This document shows positions 1 to 11,600 of a DNA stretch of 64,000 bases, one piece after another (position 1 is the first letter of the stretch; every line of letters begins with the position of its first letter). This DNA is from Prorocentrum cordatum (lineage: Eukaryota; Sar; Dinophyceae; Prorocentrales; Prorocentraceae): positions 111,853-175,852 of the forward strand of contig CAUYUJ010018574.1 in NCBI GenBank assembly GCA_963575745.1. Direction: 5' to 3'. The notes under the pieces were generated by a model. That model searched no databases. It worked only from the letters and a program-made list of their open reading frames with translations, and was not told the origin of the DNA. The position numbers were made by a program, and so were the translations under genes.

Positions 1-190
1 CGCAGGTTGAGCATAATGATTTCCCCGGACAAAAAACAAGGTGCGAGCCTCGGGAGGGGCACTTCAACTGAAAAGCACATATGTTACCCGAGGGGCGGAT
101 CAAGAATAATTGCGCTTCAGTAGTGAAAACCCAACAACAGCAGCAGCAGCAGCAACAACAACAACAACCACAACAGCAACAACAACAAGG
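1..190 (+). repeat. R1 dispersed repeat, 3' end, with CAG/CAA tract
   Basis: This is the end of a dispersed repeat family (R1) also seen at 5.6-7.9 kb, 43.4-44.5 kb and, reversed, 51.9-52.7 kb. Shared landmarks are an AAAACAAGGTGCGAGCC segment, a GGGGCACTTCAA segment, a GATCAANAATAAT segment and a final run of CAA/CAG triplets after AAAACTCAACAAC-like sequence. The left part lies outside the window. Confidence 0.7.
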
Positions 191-480
191 TCAACACTCA
201 CACTGCGGGCCCGGCCCACTGTACGCCTGCTCACGCCTTTGCCCCCGAAGCGACCCATTGCACTGACGACCCGTGGGCCCGCAACACCCCCCCGACACCG
301 ACACCGACACCGACAGTACCTCGGAATCCCGATGAAAATCCCGCTGATGAGAAACTTCTGAAGAACGAAACCTTAGGAGTATTCTTCGGAATAGATGCCG
401 ACGTTGACGCGTGTCCGCGCGAACGAAGCGAGATTCGGCTGGGCAATCTGTCGCACCATGGATGCTGGCGATTCCTGACA
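191..480. other. Unassigned sequence
   Basis: I see no gene here. A short run of CCGACA-type hexamers lies near 287-316. The overlapping frames on both strands are low-complexity and show no domain. Confidence 0.5.
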
Positions 481-1135
481 CGGATTCCTTCTAAGGCTCC
501 CGCACTCAGCAGTCCTTAATGCGGATTCCCTACTCAATATCCTTTTGTACACAACCTTCCTTTACAAAGGATTCCGGTGCTTACTGGGAAATCCCAAATG
601 ACGATTTCTCAATAGGGACCCCCTTTTTTTTCGTAAGTATCCCCATAAGAAGGATTCCTTACTACGGATATGTTACTAAGGACTCCCGAATAAGGATGCC
701 TGACTAAAAACGCCTCACGGAAGCTTCCCTGTTCAGGACTCATTACTGGGAGTCCCCTACAAAGGATTCCTTACTGAGGATGCCGTACTAAAGATTCCTG
801 AACAAGGAGTCCCTACTAAGGGATACTAACTCAGGATCCCTTAGAAACGATCTCTCAGCATGCAAGGGTCCCCTACAAAGGAACCTTCACTAAAAAACAT
901 ATTACGAAGGCATTCCGATTCAGGGTTCCCGACTAAGGTCCTTCAATCATAGAGCATTACGAAGACGTCCTTACGAATGGCTCATTTTTAAGAATTATCG
1001 GTGCAGGCTTCCGTATTCAGGTGTCCCGACTGAGGATCGCTTACTGAGCCATACTGAAGATTCCTCAATGTGTTGGGGGCCCGGTGAAAAACGAAGGCCT
1101 TCTTACTAAGGACCCCTTTGAAAAAAAAAAAAAAA

Positions 1136-1192
<57 letters not shown>

Positions 1193-1350
1193 CTACAACG
1201 TGTCCCTGGCAAACACCCCCTTCCACGACTTCCCGACTGAGGATTCATTCGCAGGAAGCCCACCAAAAATGATTCCATATTAAGAGGCTTCTGTTACATA
1301 TCCCTTACTGGGTACTGCATATTCAAGACCCCCGATCAAGGAGTGCATAC
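480..1350. repeat. Degenerate CTAAGGATTCC array, block 1
   Basis: A strongly degenerate tandem array whose words are variants of CTAAGGATTCC and TTACTAAGGA, spaced about 10-30 bases apart. No reading frame survives. The same word array resumes at 4040-5215, on the other side of VNTR composite A. Confidence 0.75.
1121..1190 (+). repeat. Poly(A) tract
   Basis: About 70 bases of nearly pure A, broken by one C, inside the CTAAGGATTCC array. It could be the tail of an old retroposed insert, but no coding body precedes it. Confidence 0.9.
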
Positions 1351-1700
1351 TCAAGGCTCCCTACTATTGGAGTGTGAAAAAAAAAGTCTGCAACAGGGGG
1401 TTTGCAATGGGGGCCGAATGGCCCATGTATGCTCAATATATCGTTCATGTATGCGGTCGGGTACGATTGGCATCCAACGTTGACGGTCATGGAATGCCAG
1501 TCGATCGTGCCCGCGCGTTGCCCGCGCGGGCAAACGCGGCGTCCATCTAGTATCGTTCATGCGTCCGGGCGTTTTTGCATATCGCGCGTGGGGCGGCGAA
1601 GTGGACTGCAAGTGTGTCTTGATTGTGCGATTGATTATCGCGTAGGTTCCCAAACGATGACTAATCGACCCCTAAGATCGATTTGGAATGGGTCCCGCGA
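1351..1700. other. Unassigned sequence
   Basis: No supported gene. A CGCGCG/CGCGCGGG self-complementary patch occurs near 1510-1530. Open frames overlap on both strands with no recognisable domain. Confidence 0.5.
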
Positions 1701-1755
1701 TTCTCCCAAAATGTGGATTATCATTTTCCTGTTGCCCAAAATGTAAATTCATATT

Positions 1756-3499
1756 TCCCAACCATCCTGTGGTGTTGGGTCCTCGTTTTGAAGAGACAGC
1801 GCCCGCGTCTCCTTCCTTCCTTCCTTCCTCCTCCTCCTCCTCCTCCTCCTCCTGCTCCCTCCTCCCCATCCTTGCCTTTGCTCTCCGCATGTCTCTGTTT
1901 CGGCACACCATTCACACGTTTCGTGGCCCCACAGAGATTCCACCCAAGGCCCCAGTGGCGCAGCCCGCATGGCGGCGCCGCCCCATTGTGGCACACCCCT
2001 CACACGTTTCGTGGCCCCATGGGGAGCTCCATCTAAGGTCCCACAGGCGCAGCCCACATGGCGGCGCCGCCCCATTTTGGCACACCCCTCACACGCTTCG
2101 TGGCCCCATAAGGAGCTCTATTAAAGGTCCCAATGGCGCAGCCCGCATGGCGGCGCCGCACCATTTTGGCACACCCCTCACACGTTTCGTGGCCCCATAG
2201 GGAGCTCGGAGCAGCTCGCATGGCGGCGCCGCCCCATTTTGGCACACCCCTAACACGCTCCATGGCCCTACAGGGGGCTCCACCTAAGGTCCCAGTGGCG
2301 CAGCCCGCATGGCGGCGCCGCCCCATTTTGGCACACCCCTCACACGCTTCGTGGCCCCATAGGGAGCTCCACCGAAGGTCCCAGTGGAGCAGCCCGCATG
2401 GCGGCGCCGCCCCATTTTGGCACACCCCTCACACGCTTCGTGGCCCCACAGGGAACCCCACCTAAGGTCCCAGTGGCGCAGCCCGCATGGCGGCGCCACC
2501 CCATGGTGGCGCACCCCTTCGCACGTTTCGTGGCCCCATATGGAGCTCCACCTAAGGTCCCAATGGCGCAGCCCACATGGCGGCGCCGCCTCATTTTGGC
2601 AAACTCTCACACGCTTCGTGGCCCCATGGGGAGCTCCACCGAAGGTCCCATTGGCGCAGCCCACATGGCGGCGCCGCCTCATTTTGGCACACCCCTCACA
2701 CGCTTCGTGGCCCCATAGGAAGCCCCATTAAAAGGTCCCAATGGCGCAGCCCGCATGGCGGCGCCGCCCCATTTTGTTTCTACACCCCTCACACGCTTCG
2801 TGGCCCCATAGGGAGCTCCGCGCAGCTCGCATGGCGGCGCCGCCCCATTGTGGCACACCCCTCACACGCTCCGTGGCCCCATAAGGAGCTCCAGCTAAGG
2901 TCCCAGTGGCGCAGCCTGCATGGGCGGCGCCGCCCCATTTTGGCACACCCCTCACACGCTTCGTGGCCCCATAGGGAGCTCCACCTAAGGTCCCAGTGGC
3001 GCAGCCCGCATGGCGGCGCCGCCCCTTTTGGCACACCCCTCACACGTTTCGTGGCCCCATAGGGAGCTCCACCGAAGGTCCCAGTGGAGCAGCCCGCATG
3101 GCGGCGCCGCCCCATTTTGGCACACCCCTCACACGCTTCGTGGCCCCACAGGGAGCCCCACCTAAGGTCCCAGTGGCGCAGCCCGCATGGCGGCGCCGCC
3201 CCATTGTGACACGCCCCATTGTGGCACACCCCCCATTGTGGCACACCCCTCCCATAGGGAGGAGGAGGAGGAGGAGGAGGAGGAGGAGGAGAAGGAGGAG
3301 GCGAAGAAGGCGGGGCCGAGGCTCACCCTTTCCCAGTCCATCGCACTCAGACCGGCCTTCTTTAATCGTAGTGTGTACACCGCCACGCATGTCGGCACGC
3401 CCCTCACACGGTTGGTGGCCCCAGAGGGAGCGCGGGCGAAGATGATATTCACAATTGCGGTGTTCACAGCTACATATGGTTGGGGCCTTCGCCAGGCGA
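1756..3499 (-). repeat. VNTR composite element, copy A (89-bp units)
   Basis: A tandem array of about fifteen units with an 89-bp period; the GGCGGCGCC landmark falls at 2222, 2311 and 2400. Units carry GGCACACCCCTCACACG and GTGGCCCCATAGGGAGCTCC. One end (1756-1810) is a segment containing TGTGGTGTTGGGTCCTCGTT followed by a CTTCC/TCC microsatellite. The other end (3437-3499) contains ACATATGGTTGGGGCC. The same end modules, in the opposite orientation, bracket copies B and C. Because 89 is not a multiple of three, reading frames shift at every unit, so this is a satellite-like element and not a gene. Confidence 0.85.
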
Positions 3500-3690
3500 A
3501 TTTCCTTTTCCAGAAACGTGAATTCACTGTTTGGCACCTTCATAATGATTCCTATACAAAATTCAAAATGTGAGTTCGCATGTCCCATTGTTCCAACATG
3601 TGGATTCACATCTTCTTTTTCCCAAAATTCGAATTCGCATTCTGCTGTTCCCCACAATGTGAATTCACAGGTTGCCCTGGCCCCCAATAT
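3500..3690. repeat. CCCAAAATGTGNATTCAC degenerate repeats
   Basis: Four to five imperfect copies of a CCCAAAATGTGAATTCAC-like word. Similar words also occur at 1705-1765, on the other side of VNTR copy A, so copy A appears to have expanded or inserted within this sequence. Confidence 0.6.
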
Positions 3691-4040
3691 CCCCCAAACT
3701 GAAGCGCAGTGTTCCGCATGTCGAATTGGTTAGGCAGATGTTGACACTCACCCCGCCGCTTGTATTCCAACCTTCTCTTCTTGCGCCCTCAGCGCACGTT
3801 GCCTTCGTCGCATTTCCCCAGCGCCGCGGCTCCTTGCTTCGTTGACCCTCAAGTCTCGCGAATGGGTGCAGGCGGGGAGCTAGAATTGGTTCCCGCGCCA
3901 AACACAGCAATCGAGGATGTGTCGCCCATGCGTGGCTCATAGAGACACCATTGCCAGGACCCTGCGCCCGACCCCCACATTCACCCTCCAATACTAGGAG
4001 AGCCTTGTTTCGGTTCCTCATACGGGTTTCTCAAGATTTA
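3691..4040. other. Unassigned sequence
   Basis: No gene or repeat could be supported. Frames here are short and show no motif. Confidence 0.4.
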
Positions 4041-5215
4041 AAGGCCCCCATAACGCGTCGTTGCTAAATATTCCTTGCCAAGAGATGTCTACTACGGATC
4101 CCTCACTTGAAAACGTTCTTCATGAAGGATTCGCTAAGGGTTCCTTATTAAGAACTCCTCAGTGCGGATTCCGTACTAAGGGCCCACTACTGCTGATCCT
4201 TGACTGGCCATTCCATACCCACGAACCCAGACTAAGAATTCCGAACTTAGGATCCTCTTCTAAGCGATCCGCACGCAGGACCCCCGACTAAGGATGTCTC
4301 AAGATGTACGGATCCCCAACTGAGACTTCCGTACGAACGATGCCTTACTCAGGACGTCTTACGAAGGATCCCTTGCAAAACCAAAAGCATGCCTCACGAA
4401 AGGTTCTCCACATAAAACCCCTTACTGAAAAATCCCTGCGAAGGGTTCCGTGTTAATGAGATCCTACGAGCGGTCGCTGGCTGAAAATCCCTTGGGTTCC
4501 CGAGCAAGGATTCCCCACTAAGGATTCCCAACTCAGCACTCCTGACTGAGGACTCCTTCCTTTCAGAAAAATAACATGGTTTACTGAGGAGCCCCTACTG
4601 AAGGCAACCCATGTGACAGAAAGATCTCGAAGAAGATTCCGTATTCAGGATTCCCTATTCTGGACTCCGTAATAAGGAACCTCTGCCAAGCACTCCGTAC
4701 TTAGGATCCCCTGCTAAAGATACCGGATTAAGAATGCTCTAGCAAGGATTCCGGGCCATTTAATGAGAACGCCCTGTACATACCCCATGCACGAACGATC
4801 CCCATACCCAGGATTCCTTCTTAAGGCCTCCATATTGGTACATCCTTACTGAGGATTACGTGCGAAGGTTGTCTTAAGAAGGATCCCTCGGGATCCCTTA
4901 AGTACTCGGGAACCCCTGCTGAAGATTCCCAATTAAGGGCAATCTAAGAATGATTCCTCAACGCGCATTCCATATGGAGGACCCCCTACGTACGATTCCC
5001 TGCTTCATGACCCCGTACTAAGAATCCTGGACTAAGGATCCCGAATGGGGATTCCCAAATGGGGGCACCTTGTTAAGAATAACCTGCCCAGGATTCCCTA
5101 CCAAGGGGGGTCCCTTGCAAAGATTCATTACCCAGGGCTCCCTACGATGGATTATGTACGAAGGATTCCCCGCTAGGGGATCCTCGCTAAGGATTCCTGC
5201 GGGCTCCTGGTAGAT
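4040..5215. repeat. Degenerate CTAAGGATTCC array, block 2
   Basis: Same word family as 480-1350 (CTAAGGATTCC, ACTGAGGATTCC, GAAGGATTCC variants). There is no strict period and no open frame. Blocks 1 and 2 appear to be one array split by 1351-4040. Confidence 0.75.
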
Positions 5216-5224
5216 CCCGACCAA

Positions 5225-5520
5225 ATACCCCCTAGTCAAGGCCATCGCCACCGCCATCCTCCCGCTTGTAAGTCCGATCAGCATCACCATCATCAACACC
5301 AACACAACGACCATCATCAATATCATCAAGATCAGCTTCAACGCCGAAAACAGCATCGAAATAATGAGCATCATCGTCAACCGCATCATCATCAGCATCA
5401 TCACCACAATCATCATCGTCATTAACACCATCCCCACGACCATCGACAACATCATCTTCGTCACCACCGCCATCCACATTATCGCTGCAACACAACAACC
5501 CTCATCATCCTCATTTCATC
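5225..5520. repeat. Degenerate ATC/ATCACC microsatellite
   Basis: CATCAT and CACCATC triplet runs with interruptions. Translated frames are I/H/M- or D/V-rich low complexity and are not considered coding. Confidence 0.8.
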
Positions 5521-5589
5521 ACGGCTCCCGCGACCCTTCACCTGTAACGGCCTCCCGCGCGCCCCCAAACAGTCGCAACCCAGAGTGCC

Positions 5590-7870
5590 TGTGATCGTAC
5601 CCCCTTGGGGGTATCTACCATTCTTACGGTGAGGGCATTGGATACAGAATCGTTGGGTTAAGGAAGCCAGGGTCTGGAAGCTGGCGGAATTCCAATCGTG
5701 AACTGGCCATGGATATCACAGCCGCCCTCATCAGATAAGGAACCCTCCAGAGTCTGAAGCCTCTTGGGTACGTTCCTTAACGAACGCCCCCACCGTAAGT
5801 AGAATGTGCATTTCGTGCAGCCCCTGAGGCAGGAGAATAGAGGACGGATGGAAGGAAGGGACAAGGGGGGAGGAGGAGGATGGAGCACGAGAGAGAGGCC
5901 AGGTAGCAGGAGAGGGTCTAGGAGCAGAAAGCACGTGGCAGAACCAGACGGGCAAATCGGGCGGGGACAGATCAGGCGGGTAGACCCTGACGGGCGGATC
6001 GGAAGGCGGGCCCAGGCGGCCAGGTCGAGCAGGCGGGTTGCTGAAGCGTGCCTTCTGCACGAATCGCGAAGACATGGCGAGCGACCGCGCGATTCCCAAA
6101 TAAACCGTGAGGACATCCACAGCGAGAGCGTGATGCCTGAGTGTCGAGGACACAGCGTCCGCATCAAATGCGAGGAAGTCCTGCGCAAGAGAACGATTTC
6201 TGTGTAAATTGTGAGGAGCGCGGCTTGGGAATAAACTGTGCGGAAGTATCAGGCGGCGGGAGCCGCTGTTGTTCTAAACCGGGGGCCAAGGGCACAGTTT
6301 GGTGACACCTCCCTTCCCTTGAAAAAAAACAGGGTGCGAGCCCTGGAAGAAGCACTGTCCTTGAAACATATAAAGGTTGCCGGAGAGGGGGGGATCAACA
6401 GCACTTATTCTCTAGGAGCGAAAACTCAACAACCATAGCGACAACCACAACAACAATAACAGTCATGTTAAGACTGTTCGCTCTTATCTGCTCACGTGCC
6501 ACTCAAAACGTATATCCCAAACCCTCGAGACCCGCCCTCTTCGCCTTCGATCGTACCACCATGGGGGTATATCTCCCTTACCTGCAACGTGTGTTTCGCG
6601 CAGCCCCTACATAAGGCAGGGGAAGAGAGGACGGATGGAAAGAAGGGACAATGGGAAGGGAGGAGGATGGAGCACGAAAGGAAGTACCAGGAGGGGGACT
6701 AGGAGCAGAAAACGCGGCAGAACCAGACGGGCAGATCGGGTGGGTAGATCCTAAAAAGCGGGTCGGGAAGGCGGGCCAGGCGGCCAGGTCGAGCAGGCGG
6801 GTTGCTGAAGTGTGCGTCCCGAAGTGAACTGTCAGAAATTCACAGCGAGAGCGTGTAACTGAGTGTCGAGGGCGCGGCGTCTGACTAAATTGCGAGGAAG
6901 ACCCACGCGAGAGCGCGATTTCTACATACATTGTGAGGAGGTCCCGCACGAGAGCGCGATTCGGGAATACATTGTGCGGAAGTATCAAGCGGGAGCCGCT
7001 GTTGTTATAAACCGGGGGCCAACAACACAACTCTGAGACCCAAGTCTGCCCCTCGTGTAAAAAAGGCAAGGTGGGAGCCCCGGTACAACCACTTTACTTG
7101 AAAAACACAATGTGCCCGGGAGGGGGGATCAACAATAATATCAAACATCGCAAATCATTCAAACACTGTTCGCTCTTACCTGGTCGCATGGCATTCAACG
7201 GGTATATCCCAAACCCGCGAGACTCGCCCTCTTCGTCTTCGATCGGACCCCCTTGGGGGTATATCTTCCTGACCCGCCGCGTGTACTCGGTGCAGCCCCT
7301 GAAGCAGGGGCAGAGGGGACGCATGGAGGGAGGAGGGAAACGAATAAAACGCAATGATCAGGAGGGGGGCTAGCAGCAAAAAGCACGTGGCAGAACCAGA
7401 CGGGCAGATCGTGTGGGCAGACCCTAGCGGGCGGGTCGGGAAGGCGGGCCTAGGCTGCCAGGTCGAGCAGGCGGGATGCTGAAGCGTGCGTTCTGCAAGA
7501 ATCGCACGGAAGTCTCGAGCGATAGCGCGATTCCCAAATACAACGTCAGAAATCCGCAGCGAGAGCGTGATTCCTGTGTGTTGAGGGCGCGGCGTCTGAC
7601 TAAATTGCGAGGACGTCCCACGCGAGAGCGCTATTTCAATATACATTGTGAGGACGTCCCGCGCGAGCACGATTTGGGAATACATTGTGAGGAAGTATCA
7701 GGCAGGAGCCGCTGTTGTTATAAACCGGGGGCCAACAAACAACTCTGAGACACAAAACTGTTCCTGAGAAAAATCGGGGTGCGAGCCCCGGAGAGGGCAC
7801 TTCAATTGAACAAAAACACCATGTGCCATGGGGGAGGTGAACAATATTTCTTCCTCAGTAGTGAAAGCTC
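5590..7870 (+). repeat. R1 dispersed repeat, three head-to-tail copies
   Basis: Three copies run at about 5590-6450, 6460-7150 and 7150-7870. Ordered landmarks in each copy are: GACTGTTCGCTCTTA (copies 2 and 3); the palindromic CCCCCTTGGGGGTAT; a GCAGCCCCTNAAGCAGG segment; a purine-rich stretch; GGCGGGTCGGGAAGGCGGGC; two to four sub-repeats of about 55-70 bp containing GAGAGCGCGATT; AAACCGGGGGCCAA; and the GGTGCGAGCC end. Frames inside are short and unrelated between copies, so I treat the family as non-coding. Confidence 0.8.
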
Positions 7871-8074
7871 AACAACACATCATCAGCATCATCACCATCA
7901 CCATGATCAGCATCATCGTCATCATGACCATCATCACAGCATCGTCATCAGCAGCATCAGCATCATCATCATCATCGTCATCAGCATCACCATCATCACC
8001 AAAAGCATAATCCTCATCAGCAACAGCAGCATCATCATCATCAACAACAACATCACCATCACCATCACCATCAC

Positions 8075-8106
<32 letters not shown>

Positions 8107-8155
8107 ACATCATCAGCACCATCAGCATCATCATCATCACAATCATCATCCGACC
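7865..8155. repeat. (CAT)n microsatellite
   Basis: About 290 bases of CAT/CAG triplets with interruptions, directly after the third R1 copy, where other copies carry CAA triplets. Confidence 0.9.
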
Positions 8156-8216
8156 CCCCCTCTCGTACTCCACCACCCCTCTCATCCCCCGCCTCCGCGC
8201 TCCCAATGGCCAGAAT

Positions 8217-8368
8217 TAGGGGGCCACATGCGAACCCTACCCCTACCCACTACGATTTTTAAGGGGGAGGGTGGGGTTCACTTCGCTCGTGAGCTCCCGA
8301 ACGAAGTGAACCCCACCCCCCCTTCAGAAATCGTGGGGGGTAGGGGTAGGGTCGGCATGTGGCCCCTA
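8217..8368. mobile_element. Foldback MITE with 5-bp target duplication
   Basis: A 152-bp near-perfect palindrome. The left arm (8217-8285) begins TAGGGGGCCACATG and the right arm (8302-8368) ends CATGTGGCCCCTA. The arms pair over about 67 bases with few mismatches around a 16-base loop. AGAAT directly flanks both ends (8212-8216 and 8369-8373), as expected for a 5-bp target-site duplication. There is no coding capacity. Terminal inverted repeats plus a short duplication are the classical signature of a non-autonomous DNA transposon; the mobilising family is unknown. Confidence 0.75.
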
Positions 8369-8373
8369 AGAAT

Positions 8374-9740
8374 CCCCCCCCCCGTCCTCACCATCCCACC
8401 TCCTGCCCCCCCCCCCGCTCCCCGCCGGCCACCGCGCGCGCCCGTCCGTGTCCGGCGAAGCGCGCGCGGGCCCGCCGAGGCCCCCGCAGGCCGCCGCGGC
8501 CGCGACGCGCGCCTGCGGCGGCCACGCGGCCGGGGCTGGCCGCCTGCCTCCGTCTCCTCTCCTCCTCCCTCTCCTCCTCCTACCTCTCCTCCTCCTCCTC
8601 CTCCTCCTCCTCCTCCTCCTCCTTTACTCCTCCTCCTCCTCCTCCTCCTCCTCCTCCTCCTCATGCAGGGCCCGCCGACAACACAACCCCCCAACAATAT
8701 TACATTGCCTCTGGGTCAGGCTCTCCCTTGACCTTCCGAGACGCAGAGACGAAGAGGAGGGAAGGAGGAAGGCAACCAAGTGCCGACCGAGCTGGTCAGA
8801 GGGGGGTGGAGGAGGGAGGGGGGGGCGAGACCTCATCCCGTCGTGAATGAATTACGGCGGAACTTTCTTGCCAATTCTCGGTATCGCCAGCAGCAGCGGC
8901 TTGGCCAGGGTCCTCCTCCACCTTCCTGCTGCCCCCTCCTCGTCCTCAGTAGTATCGTATTCCTTCTCCTCCTCCTCCTCCTCCTCCTCCTCCTCCTCCT
9001 CCCCCTCCTCGTCCCCCCCCTGCGGAGCTGTCCAGAAAACTCCAGAGACCTGCGCCTTCACCCCCCACCCCGCCCCCAATGCTCCTGATCATTATCGTCC
9101 TCCTCCGATTCCTCCTCATGTTTGTTTTCCCGTTCCTCCTTCTCGTCCTCTCCCATCGTGGAAAGGAGGCCAGGTCTGCCTCTACCATCTTCCGTTCGTT
9201 GAAGCTCTTGGATGGGTACCTCGTCAGCCAAGGGCAACGAGGCAGGAGGCGGAAGATGAAAGGGAGGAAGGGACAGAAAGGGAGGAAAGGGCGAGGAGAG
9301 AAAGCTGGAAGAGGAGCAGCAGGAGCAGAATAATGAATAGGAGGAGGGTGACGTTCACCCGCGCCACCAGAACACATCCAGCTCCACTAGCCAAACCGGC
9401 CCGCCACTGGGTCCAAAGGGAGGGCAAGCAGAGGAGGAGAAGGAGGAAGAGAACCAGCAGCAGCAGCAGCAGAAGCAGCAGGAGCACAAGGAGGAGGAGG
9501 AGGAGGAGGAGGAGGAGGAGGAGGAGGAGGAGGGGGAGGAGCTGGAGCAAGAGCAACAGCAGCAGGGGATAAGGTCCCGCACTCCAATGGCATCAGGGCC
9601 CTGGCGGGGGATTAGGAGGAGGAGCTAGCGGAGGAGAAGAAGGAGGGTGGGACTAAGGACGGGGATAAGGACAACGTCGAGGATAACGATGAGGAGCCTG
9701 CCAAGGAGAAGAACCTGCTAGAGAGGACGCGTATGATACT
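8374..9740. repeat. GC-rich DNA with TCC/GAG tracts
   Basis: Contains GC-rich sequence (8400-8550), TCC runs (8560-8660 and 8970-9010), a GAG run (9490-9540) and short spacer sequences. Translations are poly-S/P/L/R/E. No supported gene. Confidence 0.7.
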
Positions 9741-9839
9741 GGCACTGCGAAAAATGTTGGTGAAGAGTACGTTTGGATTCTGCGGAGCAGGAAGGTACCA
9801 ATATACGAGAGAGCGTGAACCACCGCCGCTTTACAGTGC

Positions 9840-10935
9840 AAAATTCCCCCCCCTCTTCCTCCGGAACCCGGGGGTCTCCCCCCTCCGAAAATCCCCCCCC
9901 CCGCTGGACGCCCCCCCCCCTCCCCCTCATCCCCCTGCAAAACCCCGCCCTGGCCTAACCCCTCCCTCCCCCCTCCGCCTCGAAAACCGGGGGTCACTAC
10001 CGTTCGACACCCCCCCCCCCCTCGAAAACCGGAGGGGGGTCACTACCGGTTCGAACCCCTCCCCCCCCCCCCTCACCGCCAGCAAACGACTCCCGGTCCC
10101 TACCACCGTCCGCACCACATCCCCCACTGTTGTTCCCAGCACCACTGTCCTCACCACCACTGTCCCCACTGGTTCCACCACCGTCCCTACTGTCCCCACC
10201 AGTGCCCCCACCACTGTCGCACTGTCCCGACTATCCCCACCTCTGTTCCCACCACTGTTCCACTCTCCCCACTTTCTCCACGGCCCCAAGCACTGCCCGA
10301 CTATCCCCACTGTCCCCACTGTCCCACTGACTCCTCCGCTGTCCCACTGAGCTGTCCCACTGTTCCCACCACTGTCTCCACTGTCCCCACCACTTTCCCC
10401 ACTGTAACTCTGTCCCATTGTCCCACCGCCGTCCTCGCCACCGCCTTCACCACTGTCCCCACCACCACTGTACCCTCCACTGTCCCGCTGTTTCCACCAC
10501 ATTCCCACTGTCCCTACACCACTGTCCCCACCACCACCGTCCCCACCACTGTCCCACTGTCCCCACTGTTCCCACCATTTTCCTCACCACTGTCCCCACC
10601 ACTACCGTCCCCACCACTGTCCCGCTGTCCCCACCACTGTCCCGCTGTCCCCTGTCACCACTGTCCCCTCCCCTCACCACTGTCCCCACCAACACCGTCC
10701 CCACCAATGTCCGCCCCCCCCCCCCCGGTTTTCGAGGGGGGGGTCGAACTGGTAGTGACCACCCCCGGTTTTCGAAGGGGGGGGGGAGGGGTTCGAACCG
10801 GTAGTGACCCCCCCCCTTTTTCATGATGGACGGGGGGGGAGGGGGGGGTTCGAACCGGTAGTGACGCCCCCCCCGGGTTTTCCGGAGGGGGGGGGGAGGA
10901 GGGGTTCGAACCGGTAGTGACCCCCCCCGGTTTTC
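9840..10935. repeat. CCACCACTGTCC minisatellite bounded by inverted repeats
   Basis: The centre (about 10085-10715) is a degenerate minisatellite of CCACCACTGTCCCC words. The left side (9960-10070) carries CTCGAAAACCGG and GGTCACTACCGGTTCGAA. The right side (10715-10935) carries the reverse complements (CCGGTTTTCGAGG, TTCGAACCGGTAGTGACC) in several units of about 60-65 bp separated by C/G homopolymers. The whole can be drawn as a large stem with the minisatellite as its loop. No coding content is supported. Confidence 0.75.
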
Positions 10936-11000
10936 CGCCAGCAGCGGTAGAACACGCTCTTTCCAATATACACATCTGTATGTGTATCTGTATATGTATA

Positions 11001-11041
11001 CTAGAACCATCGCGCGCGCTTCGCGCGCGCTCAGGTTCTAG
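11001..11041. repeat. AGAACC hairpin, copy 1
   Basis: CTAGAACC (11001-11008) pairs with GGTTCTAG (11034-11041), enclosing a CGCGCGCGC/GCGCGCGCG stem. A TATGTGTATC-type tract lies immediately upstream. Related hairpins lie at 13968-14003 and 22281-22323. Confidence 0.8.
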
Positions 11042-11232
11042 CAGACCCCAGGCCTTGACGAATTCACTGCTCCACTGAAGTAGTGGACCACAGTCCACGC
11101 ATGCCAATCTGCATTCCGAAAGGCCTTCGAAGAAATGGTTGTCTAGGGGGCGGAAGCCGTATGAATCGGGTTCCCAGAAGGCCTTCTGGGAGCACGGGTT
11201 TGGGGGCGTCTTGAGGAGCCTGGTGAGGCGTG

Positions 11233-11390
<158 letters not shown>

Positions 11391-11600
11391 TCCTGTAGCG
11401 GATCCCTAGACCCCTCCCTGGGTCCAAACGAGTAAGCGCAGCAGGGGCAGGAACAGAAGGCGATGGGAGCGAGAGGGGAGGCGGAGGAGGAGGGGGAGGA
11501 GGAGGAGAAGGGGGAGCAGGAGGGGAGGAGGAACAGTTCAACCGACATCGGCTACGGAAGGACTCTCCAGGGTCCACCTGACGACTGCCTCTTCTGATGC
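11391..11600. other. Unassigned sequence with GAG-rich patch
   Basis: A GGAGGAGGAG patch is flanked by short non-repetitive DNA. No gene was recognised. Confidence 0.4.
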
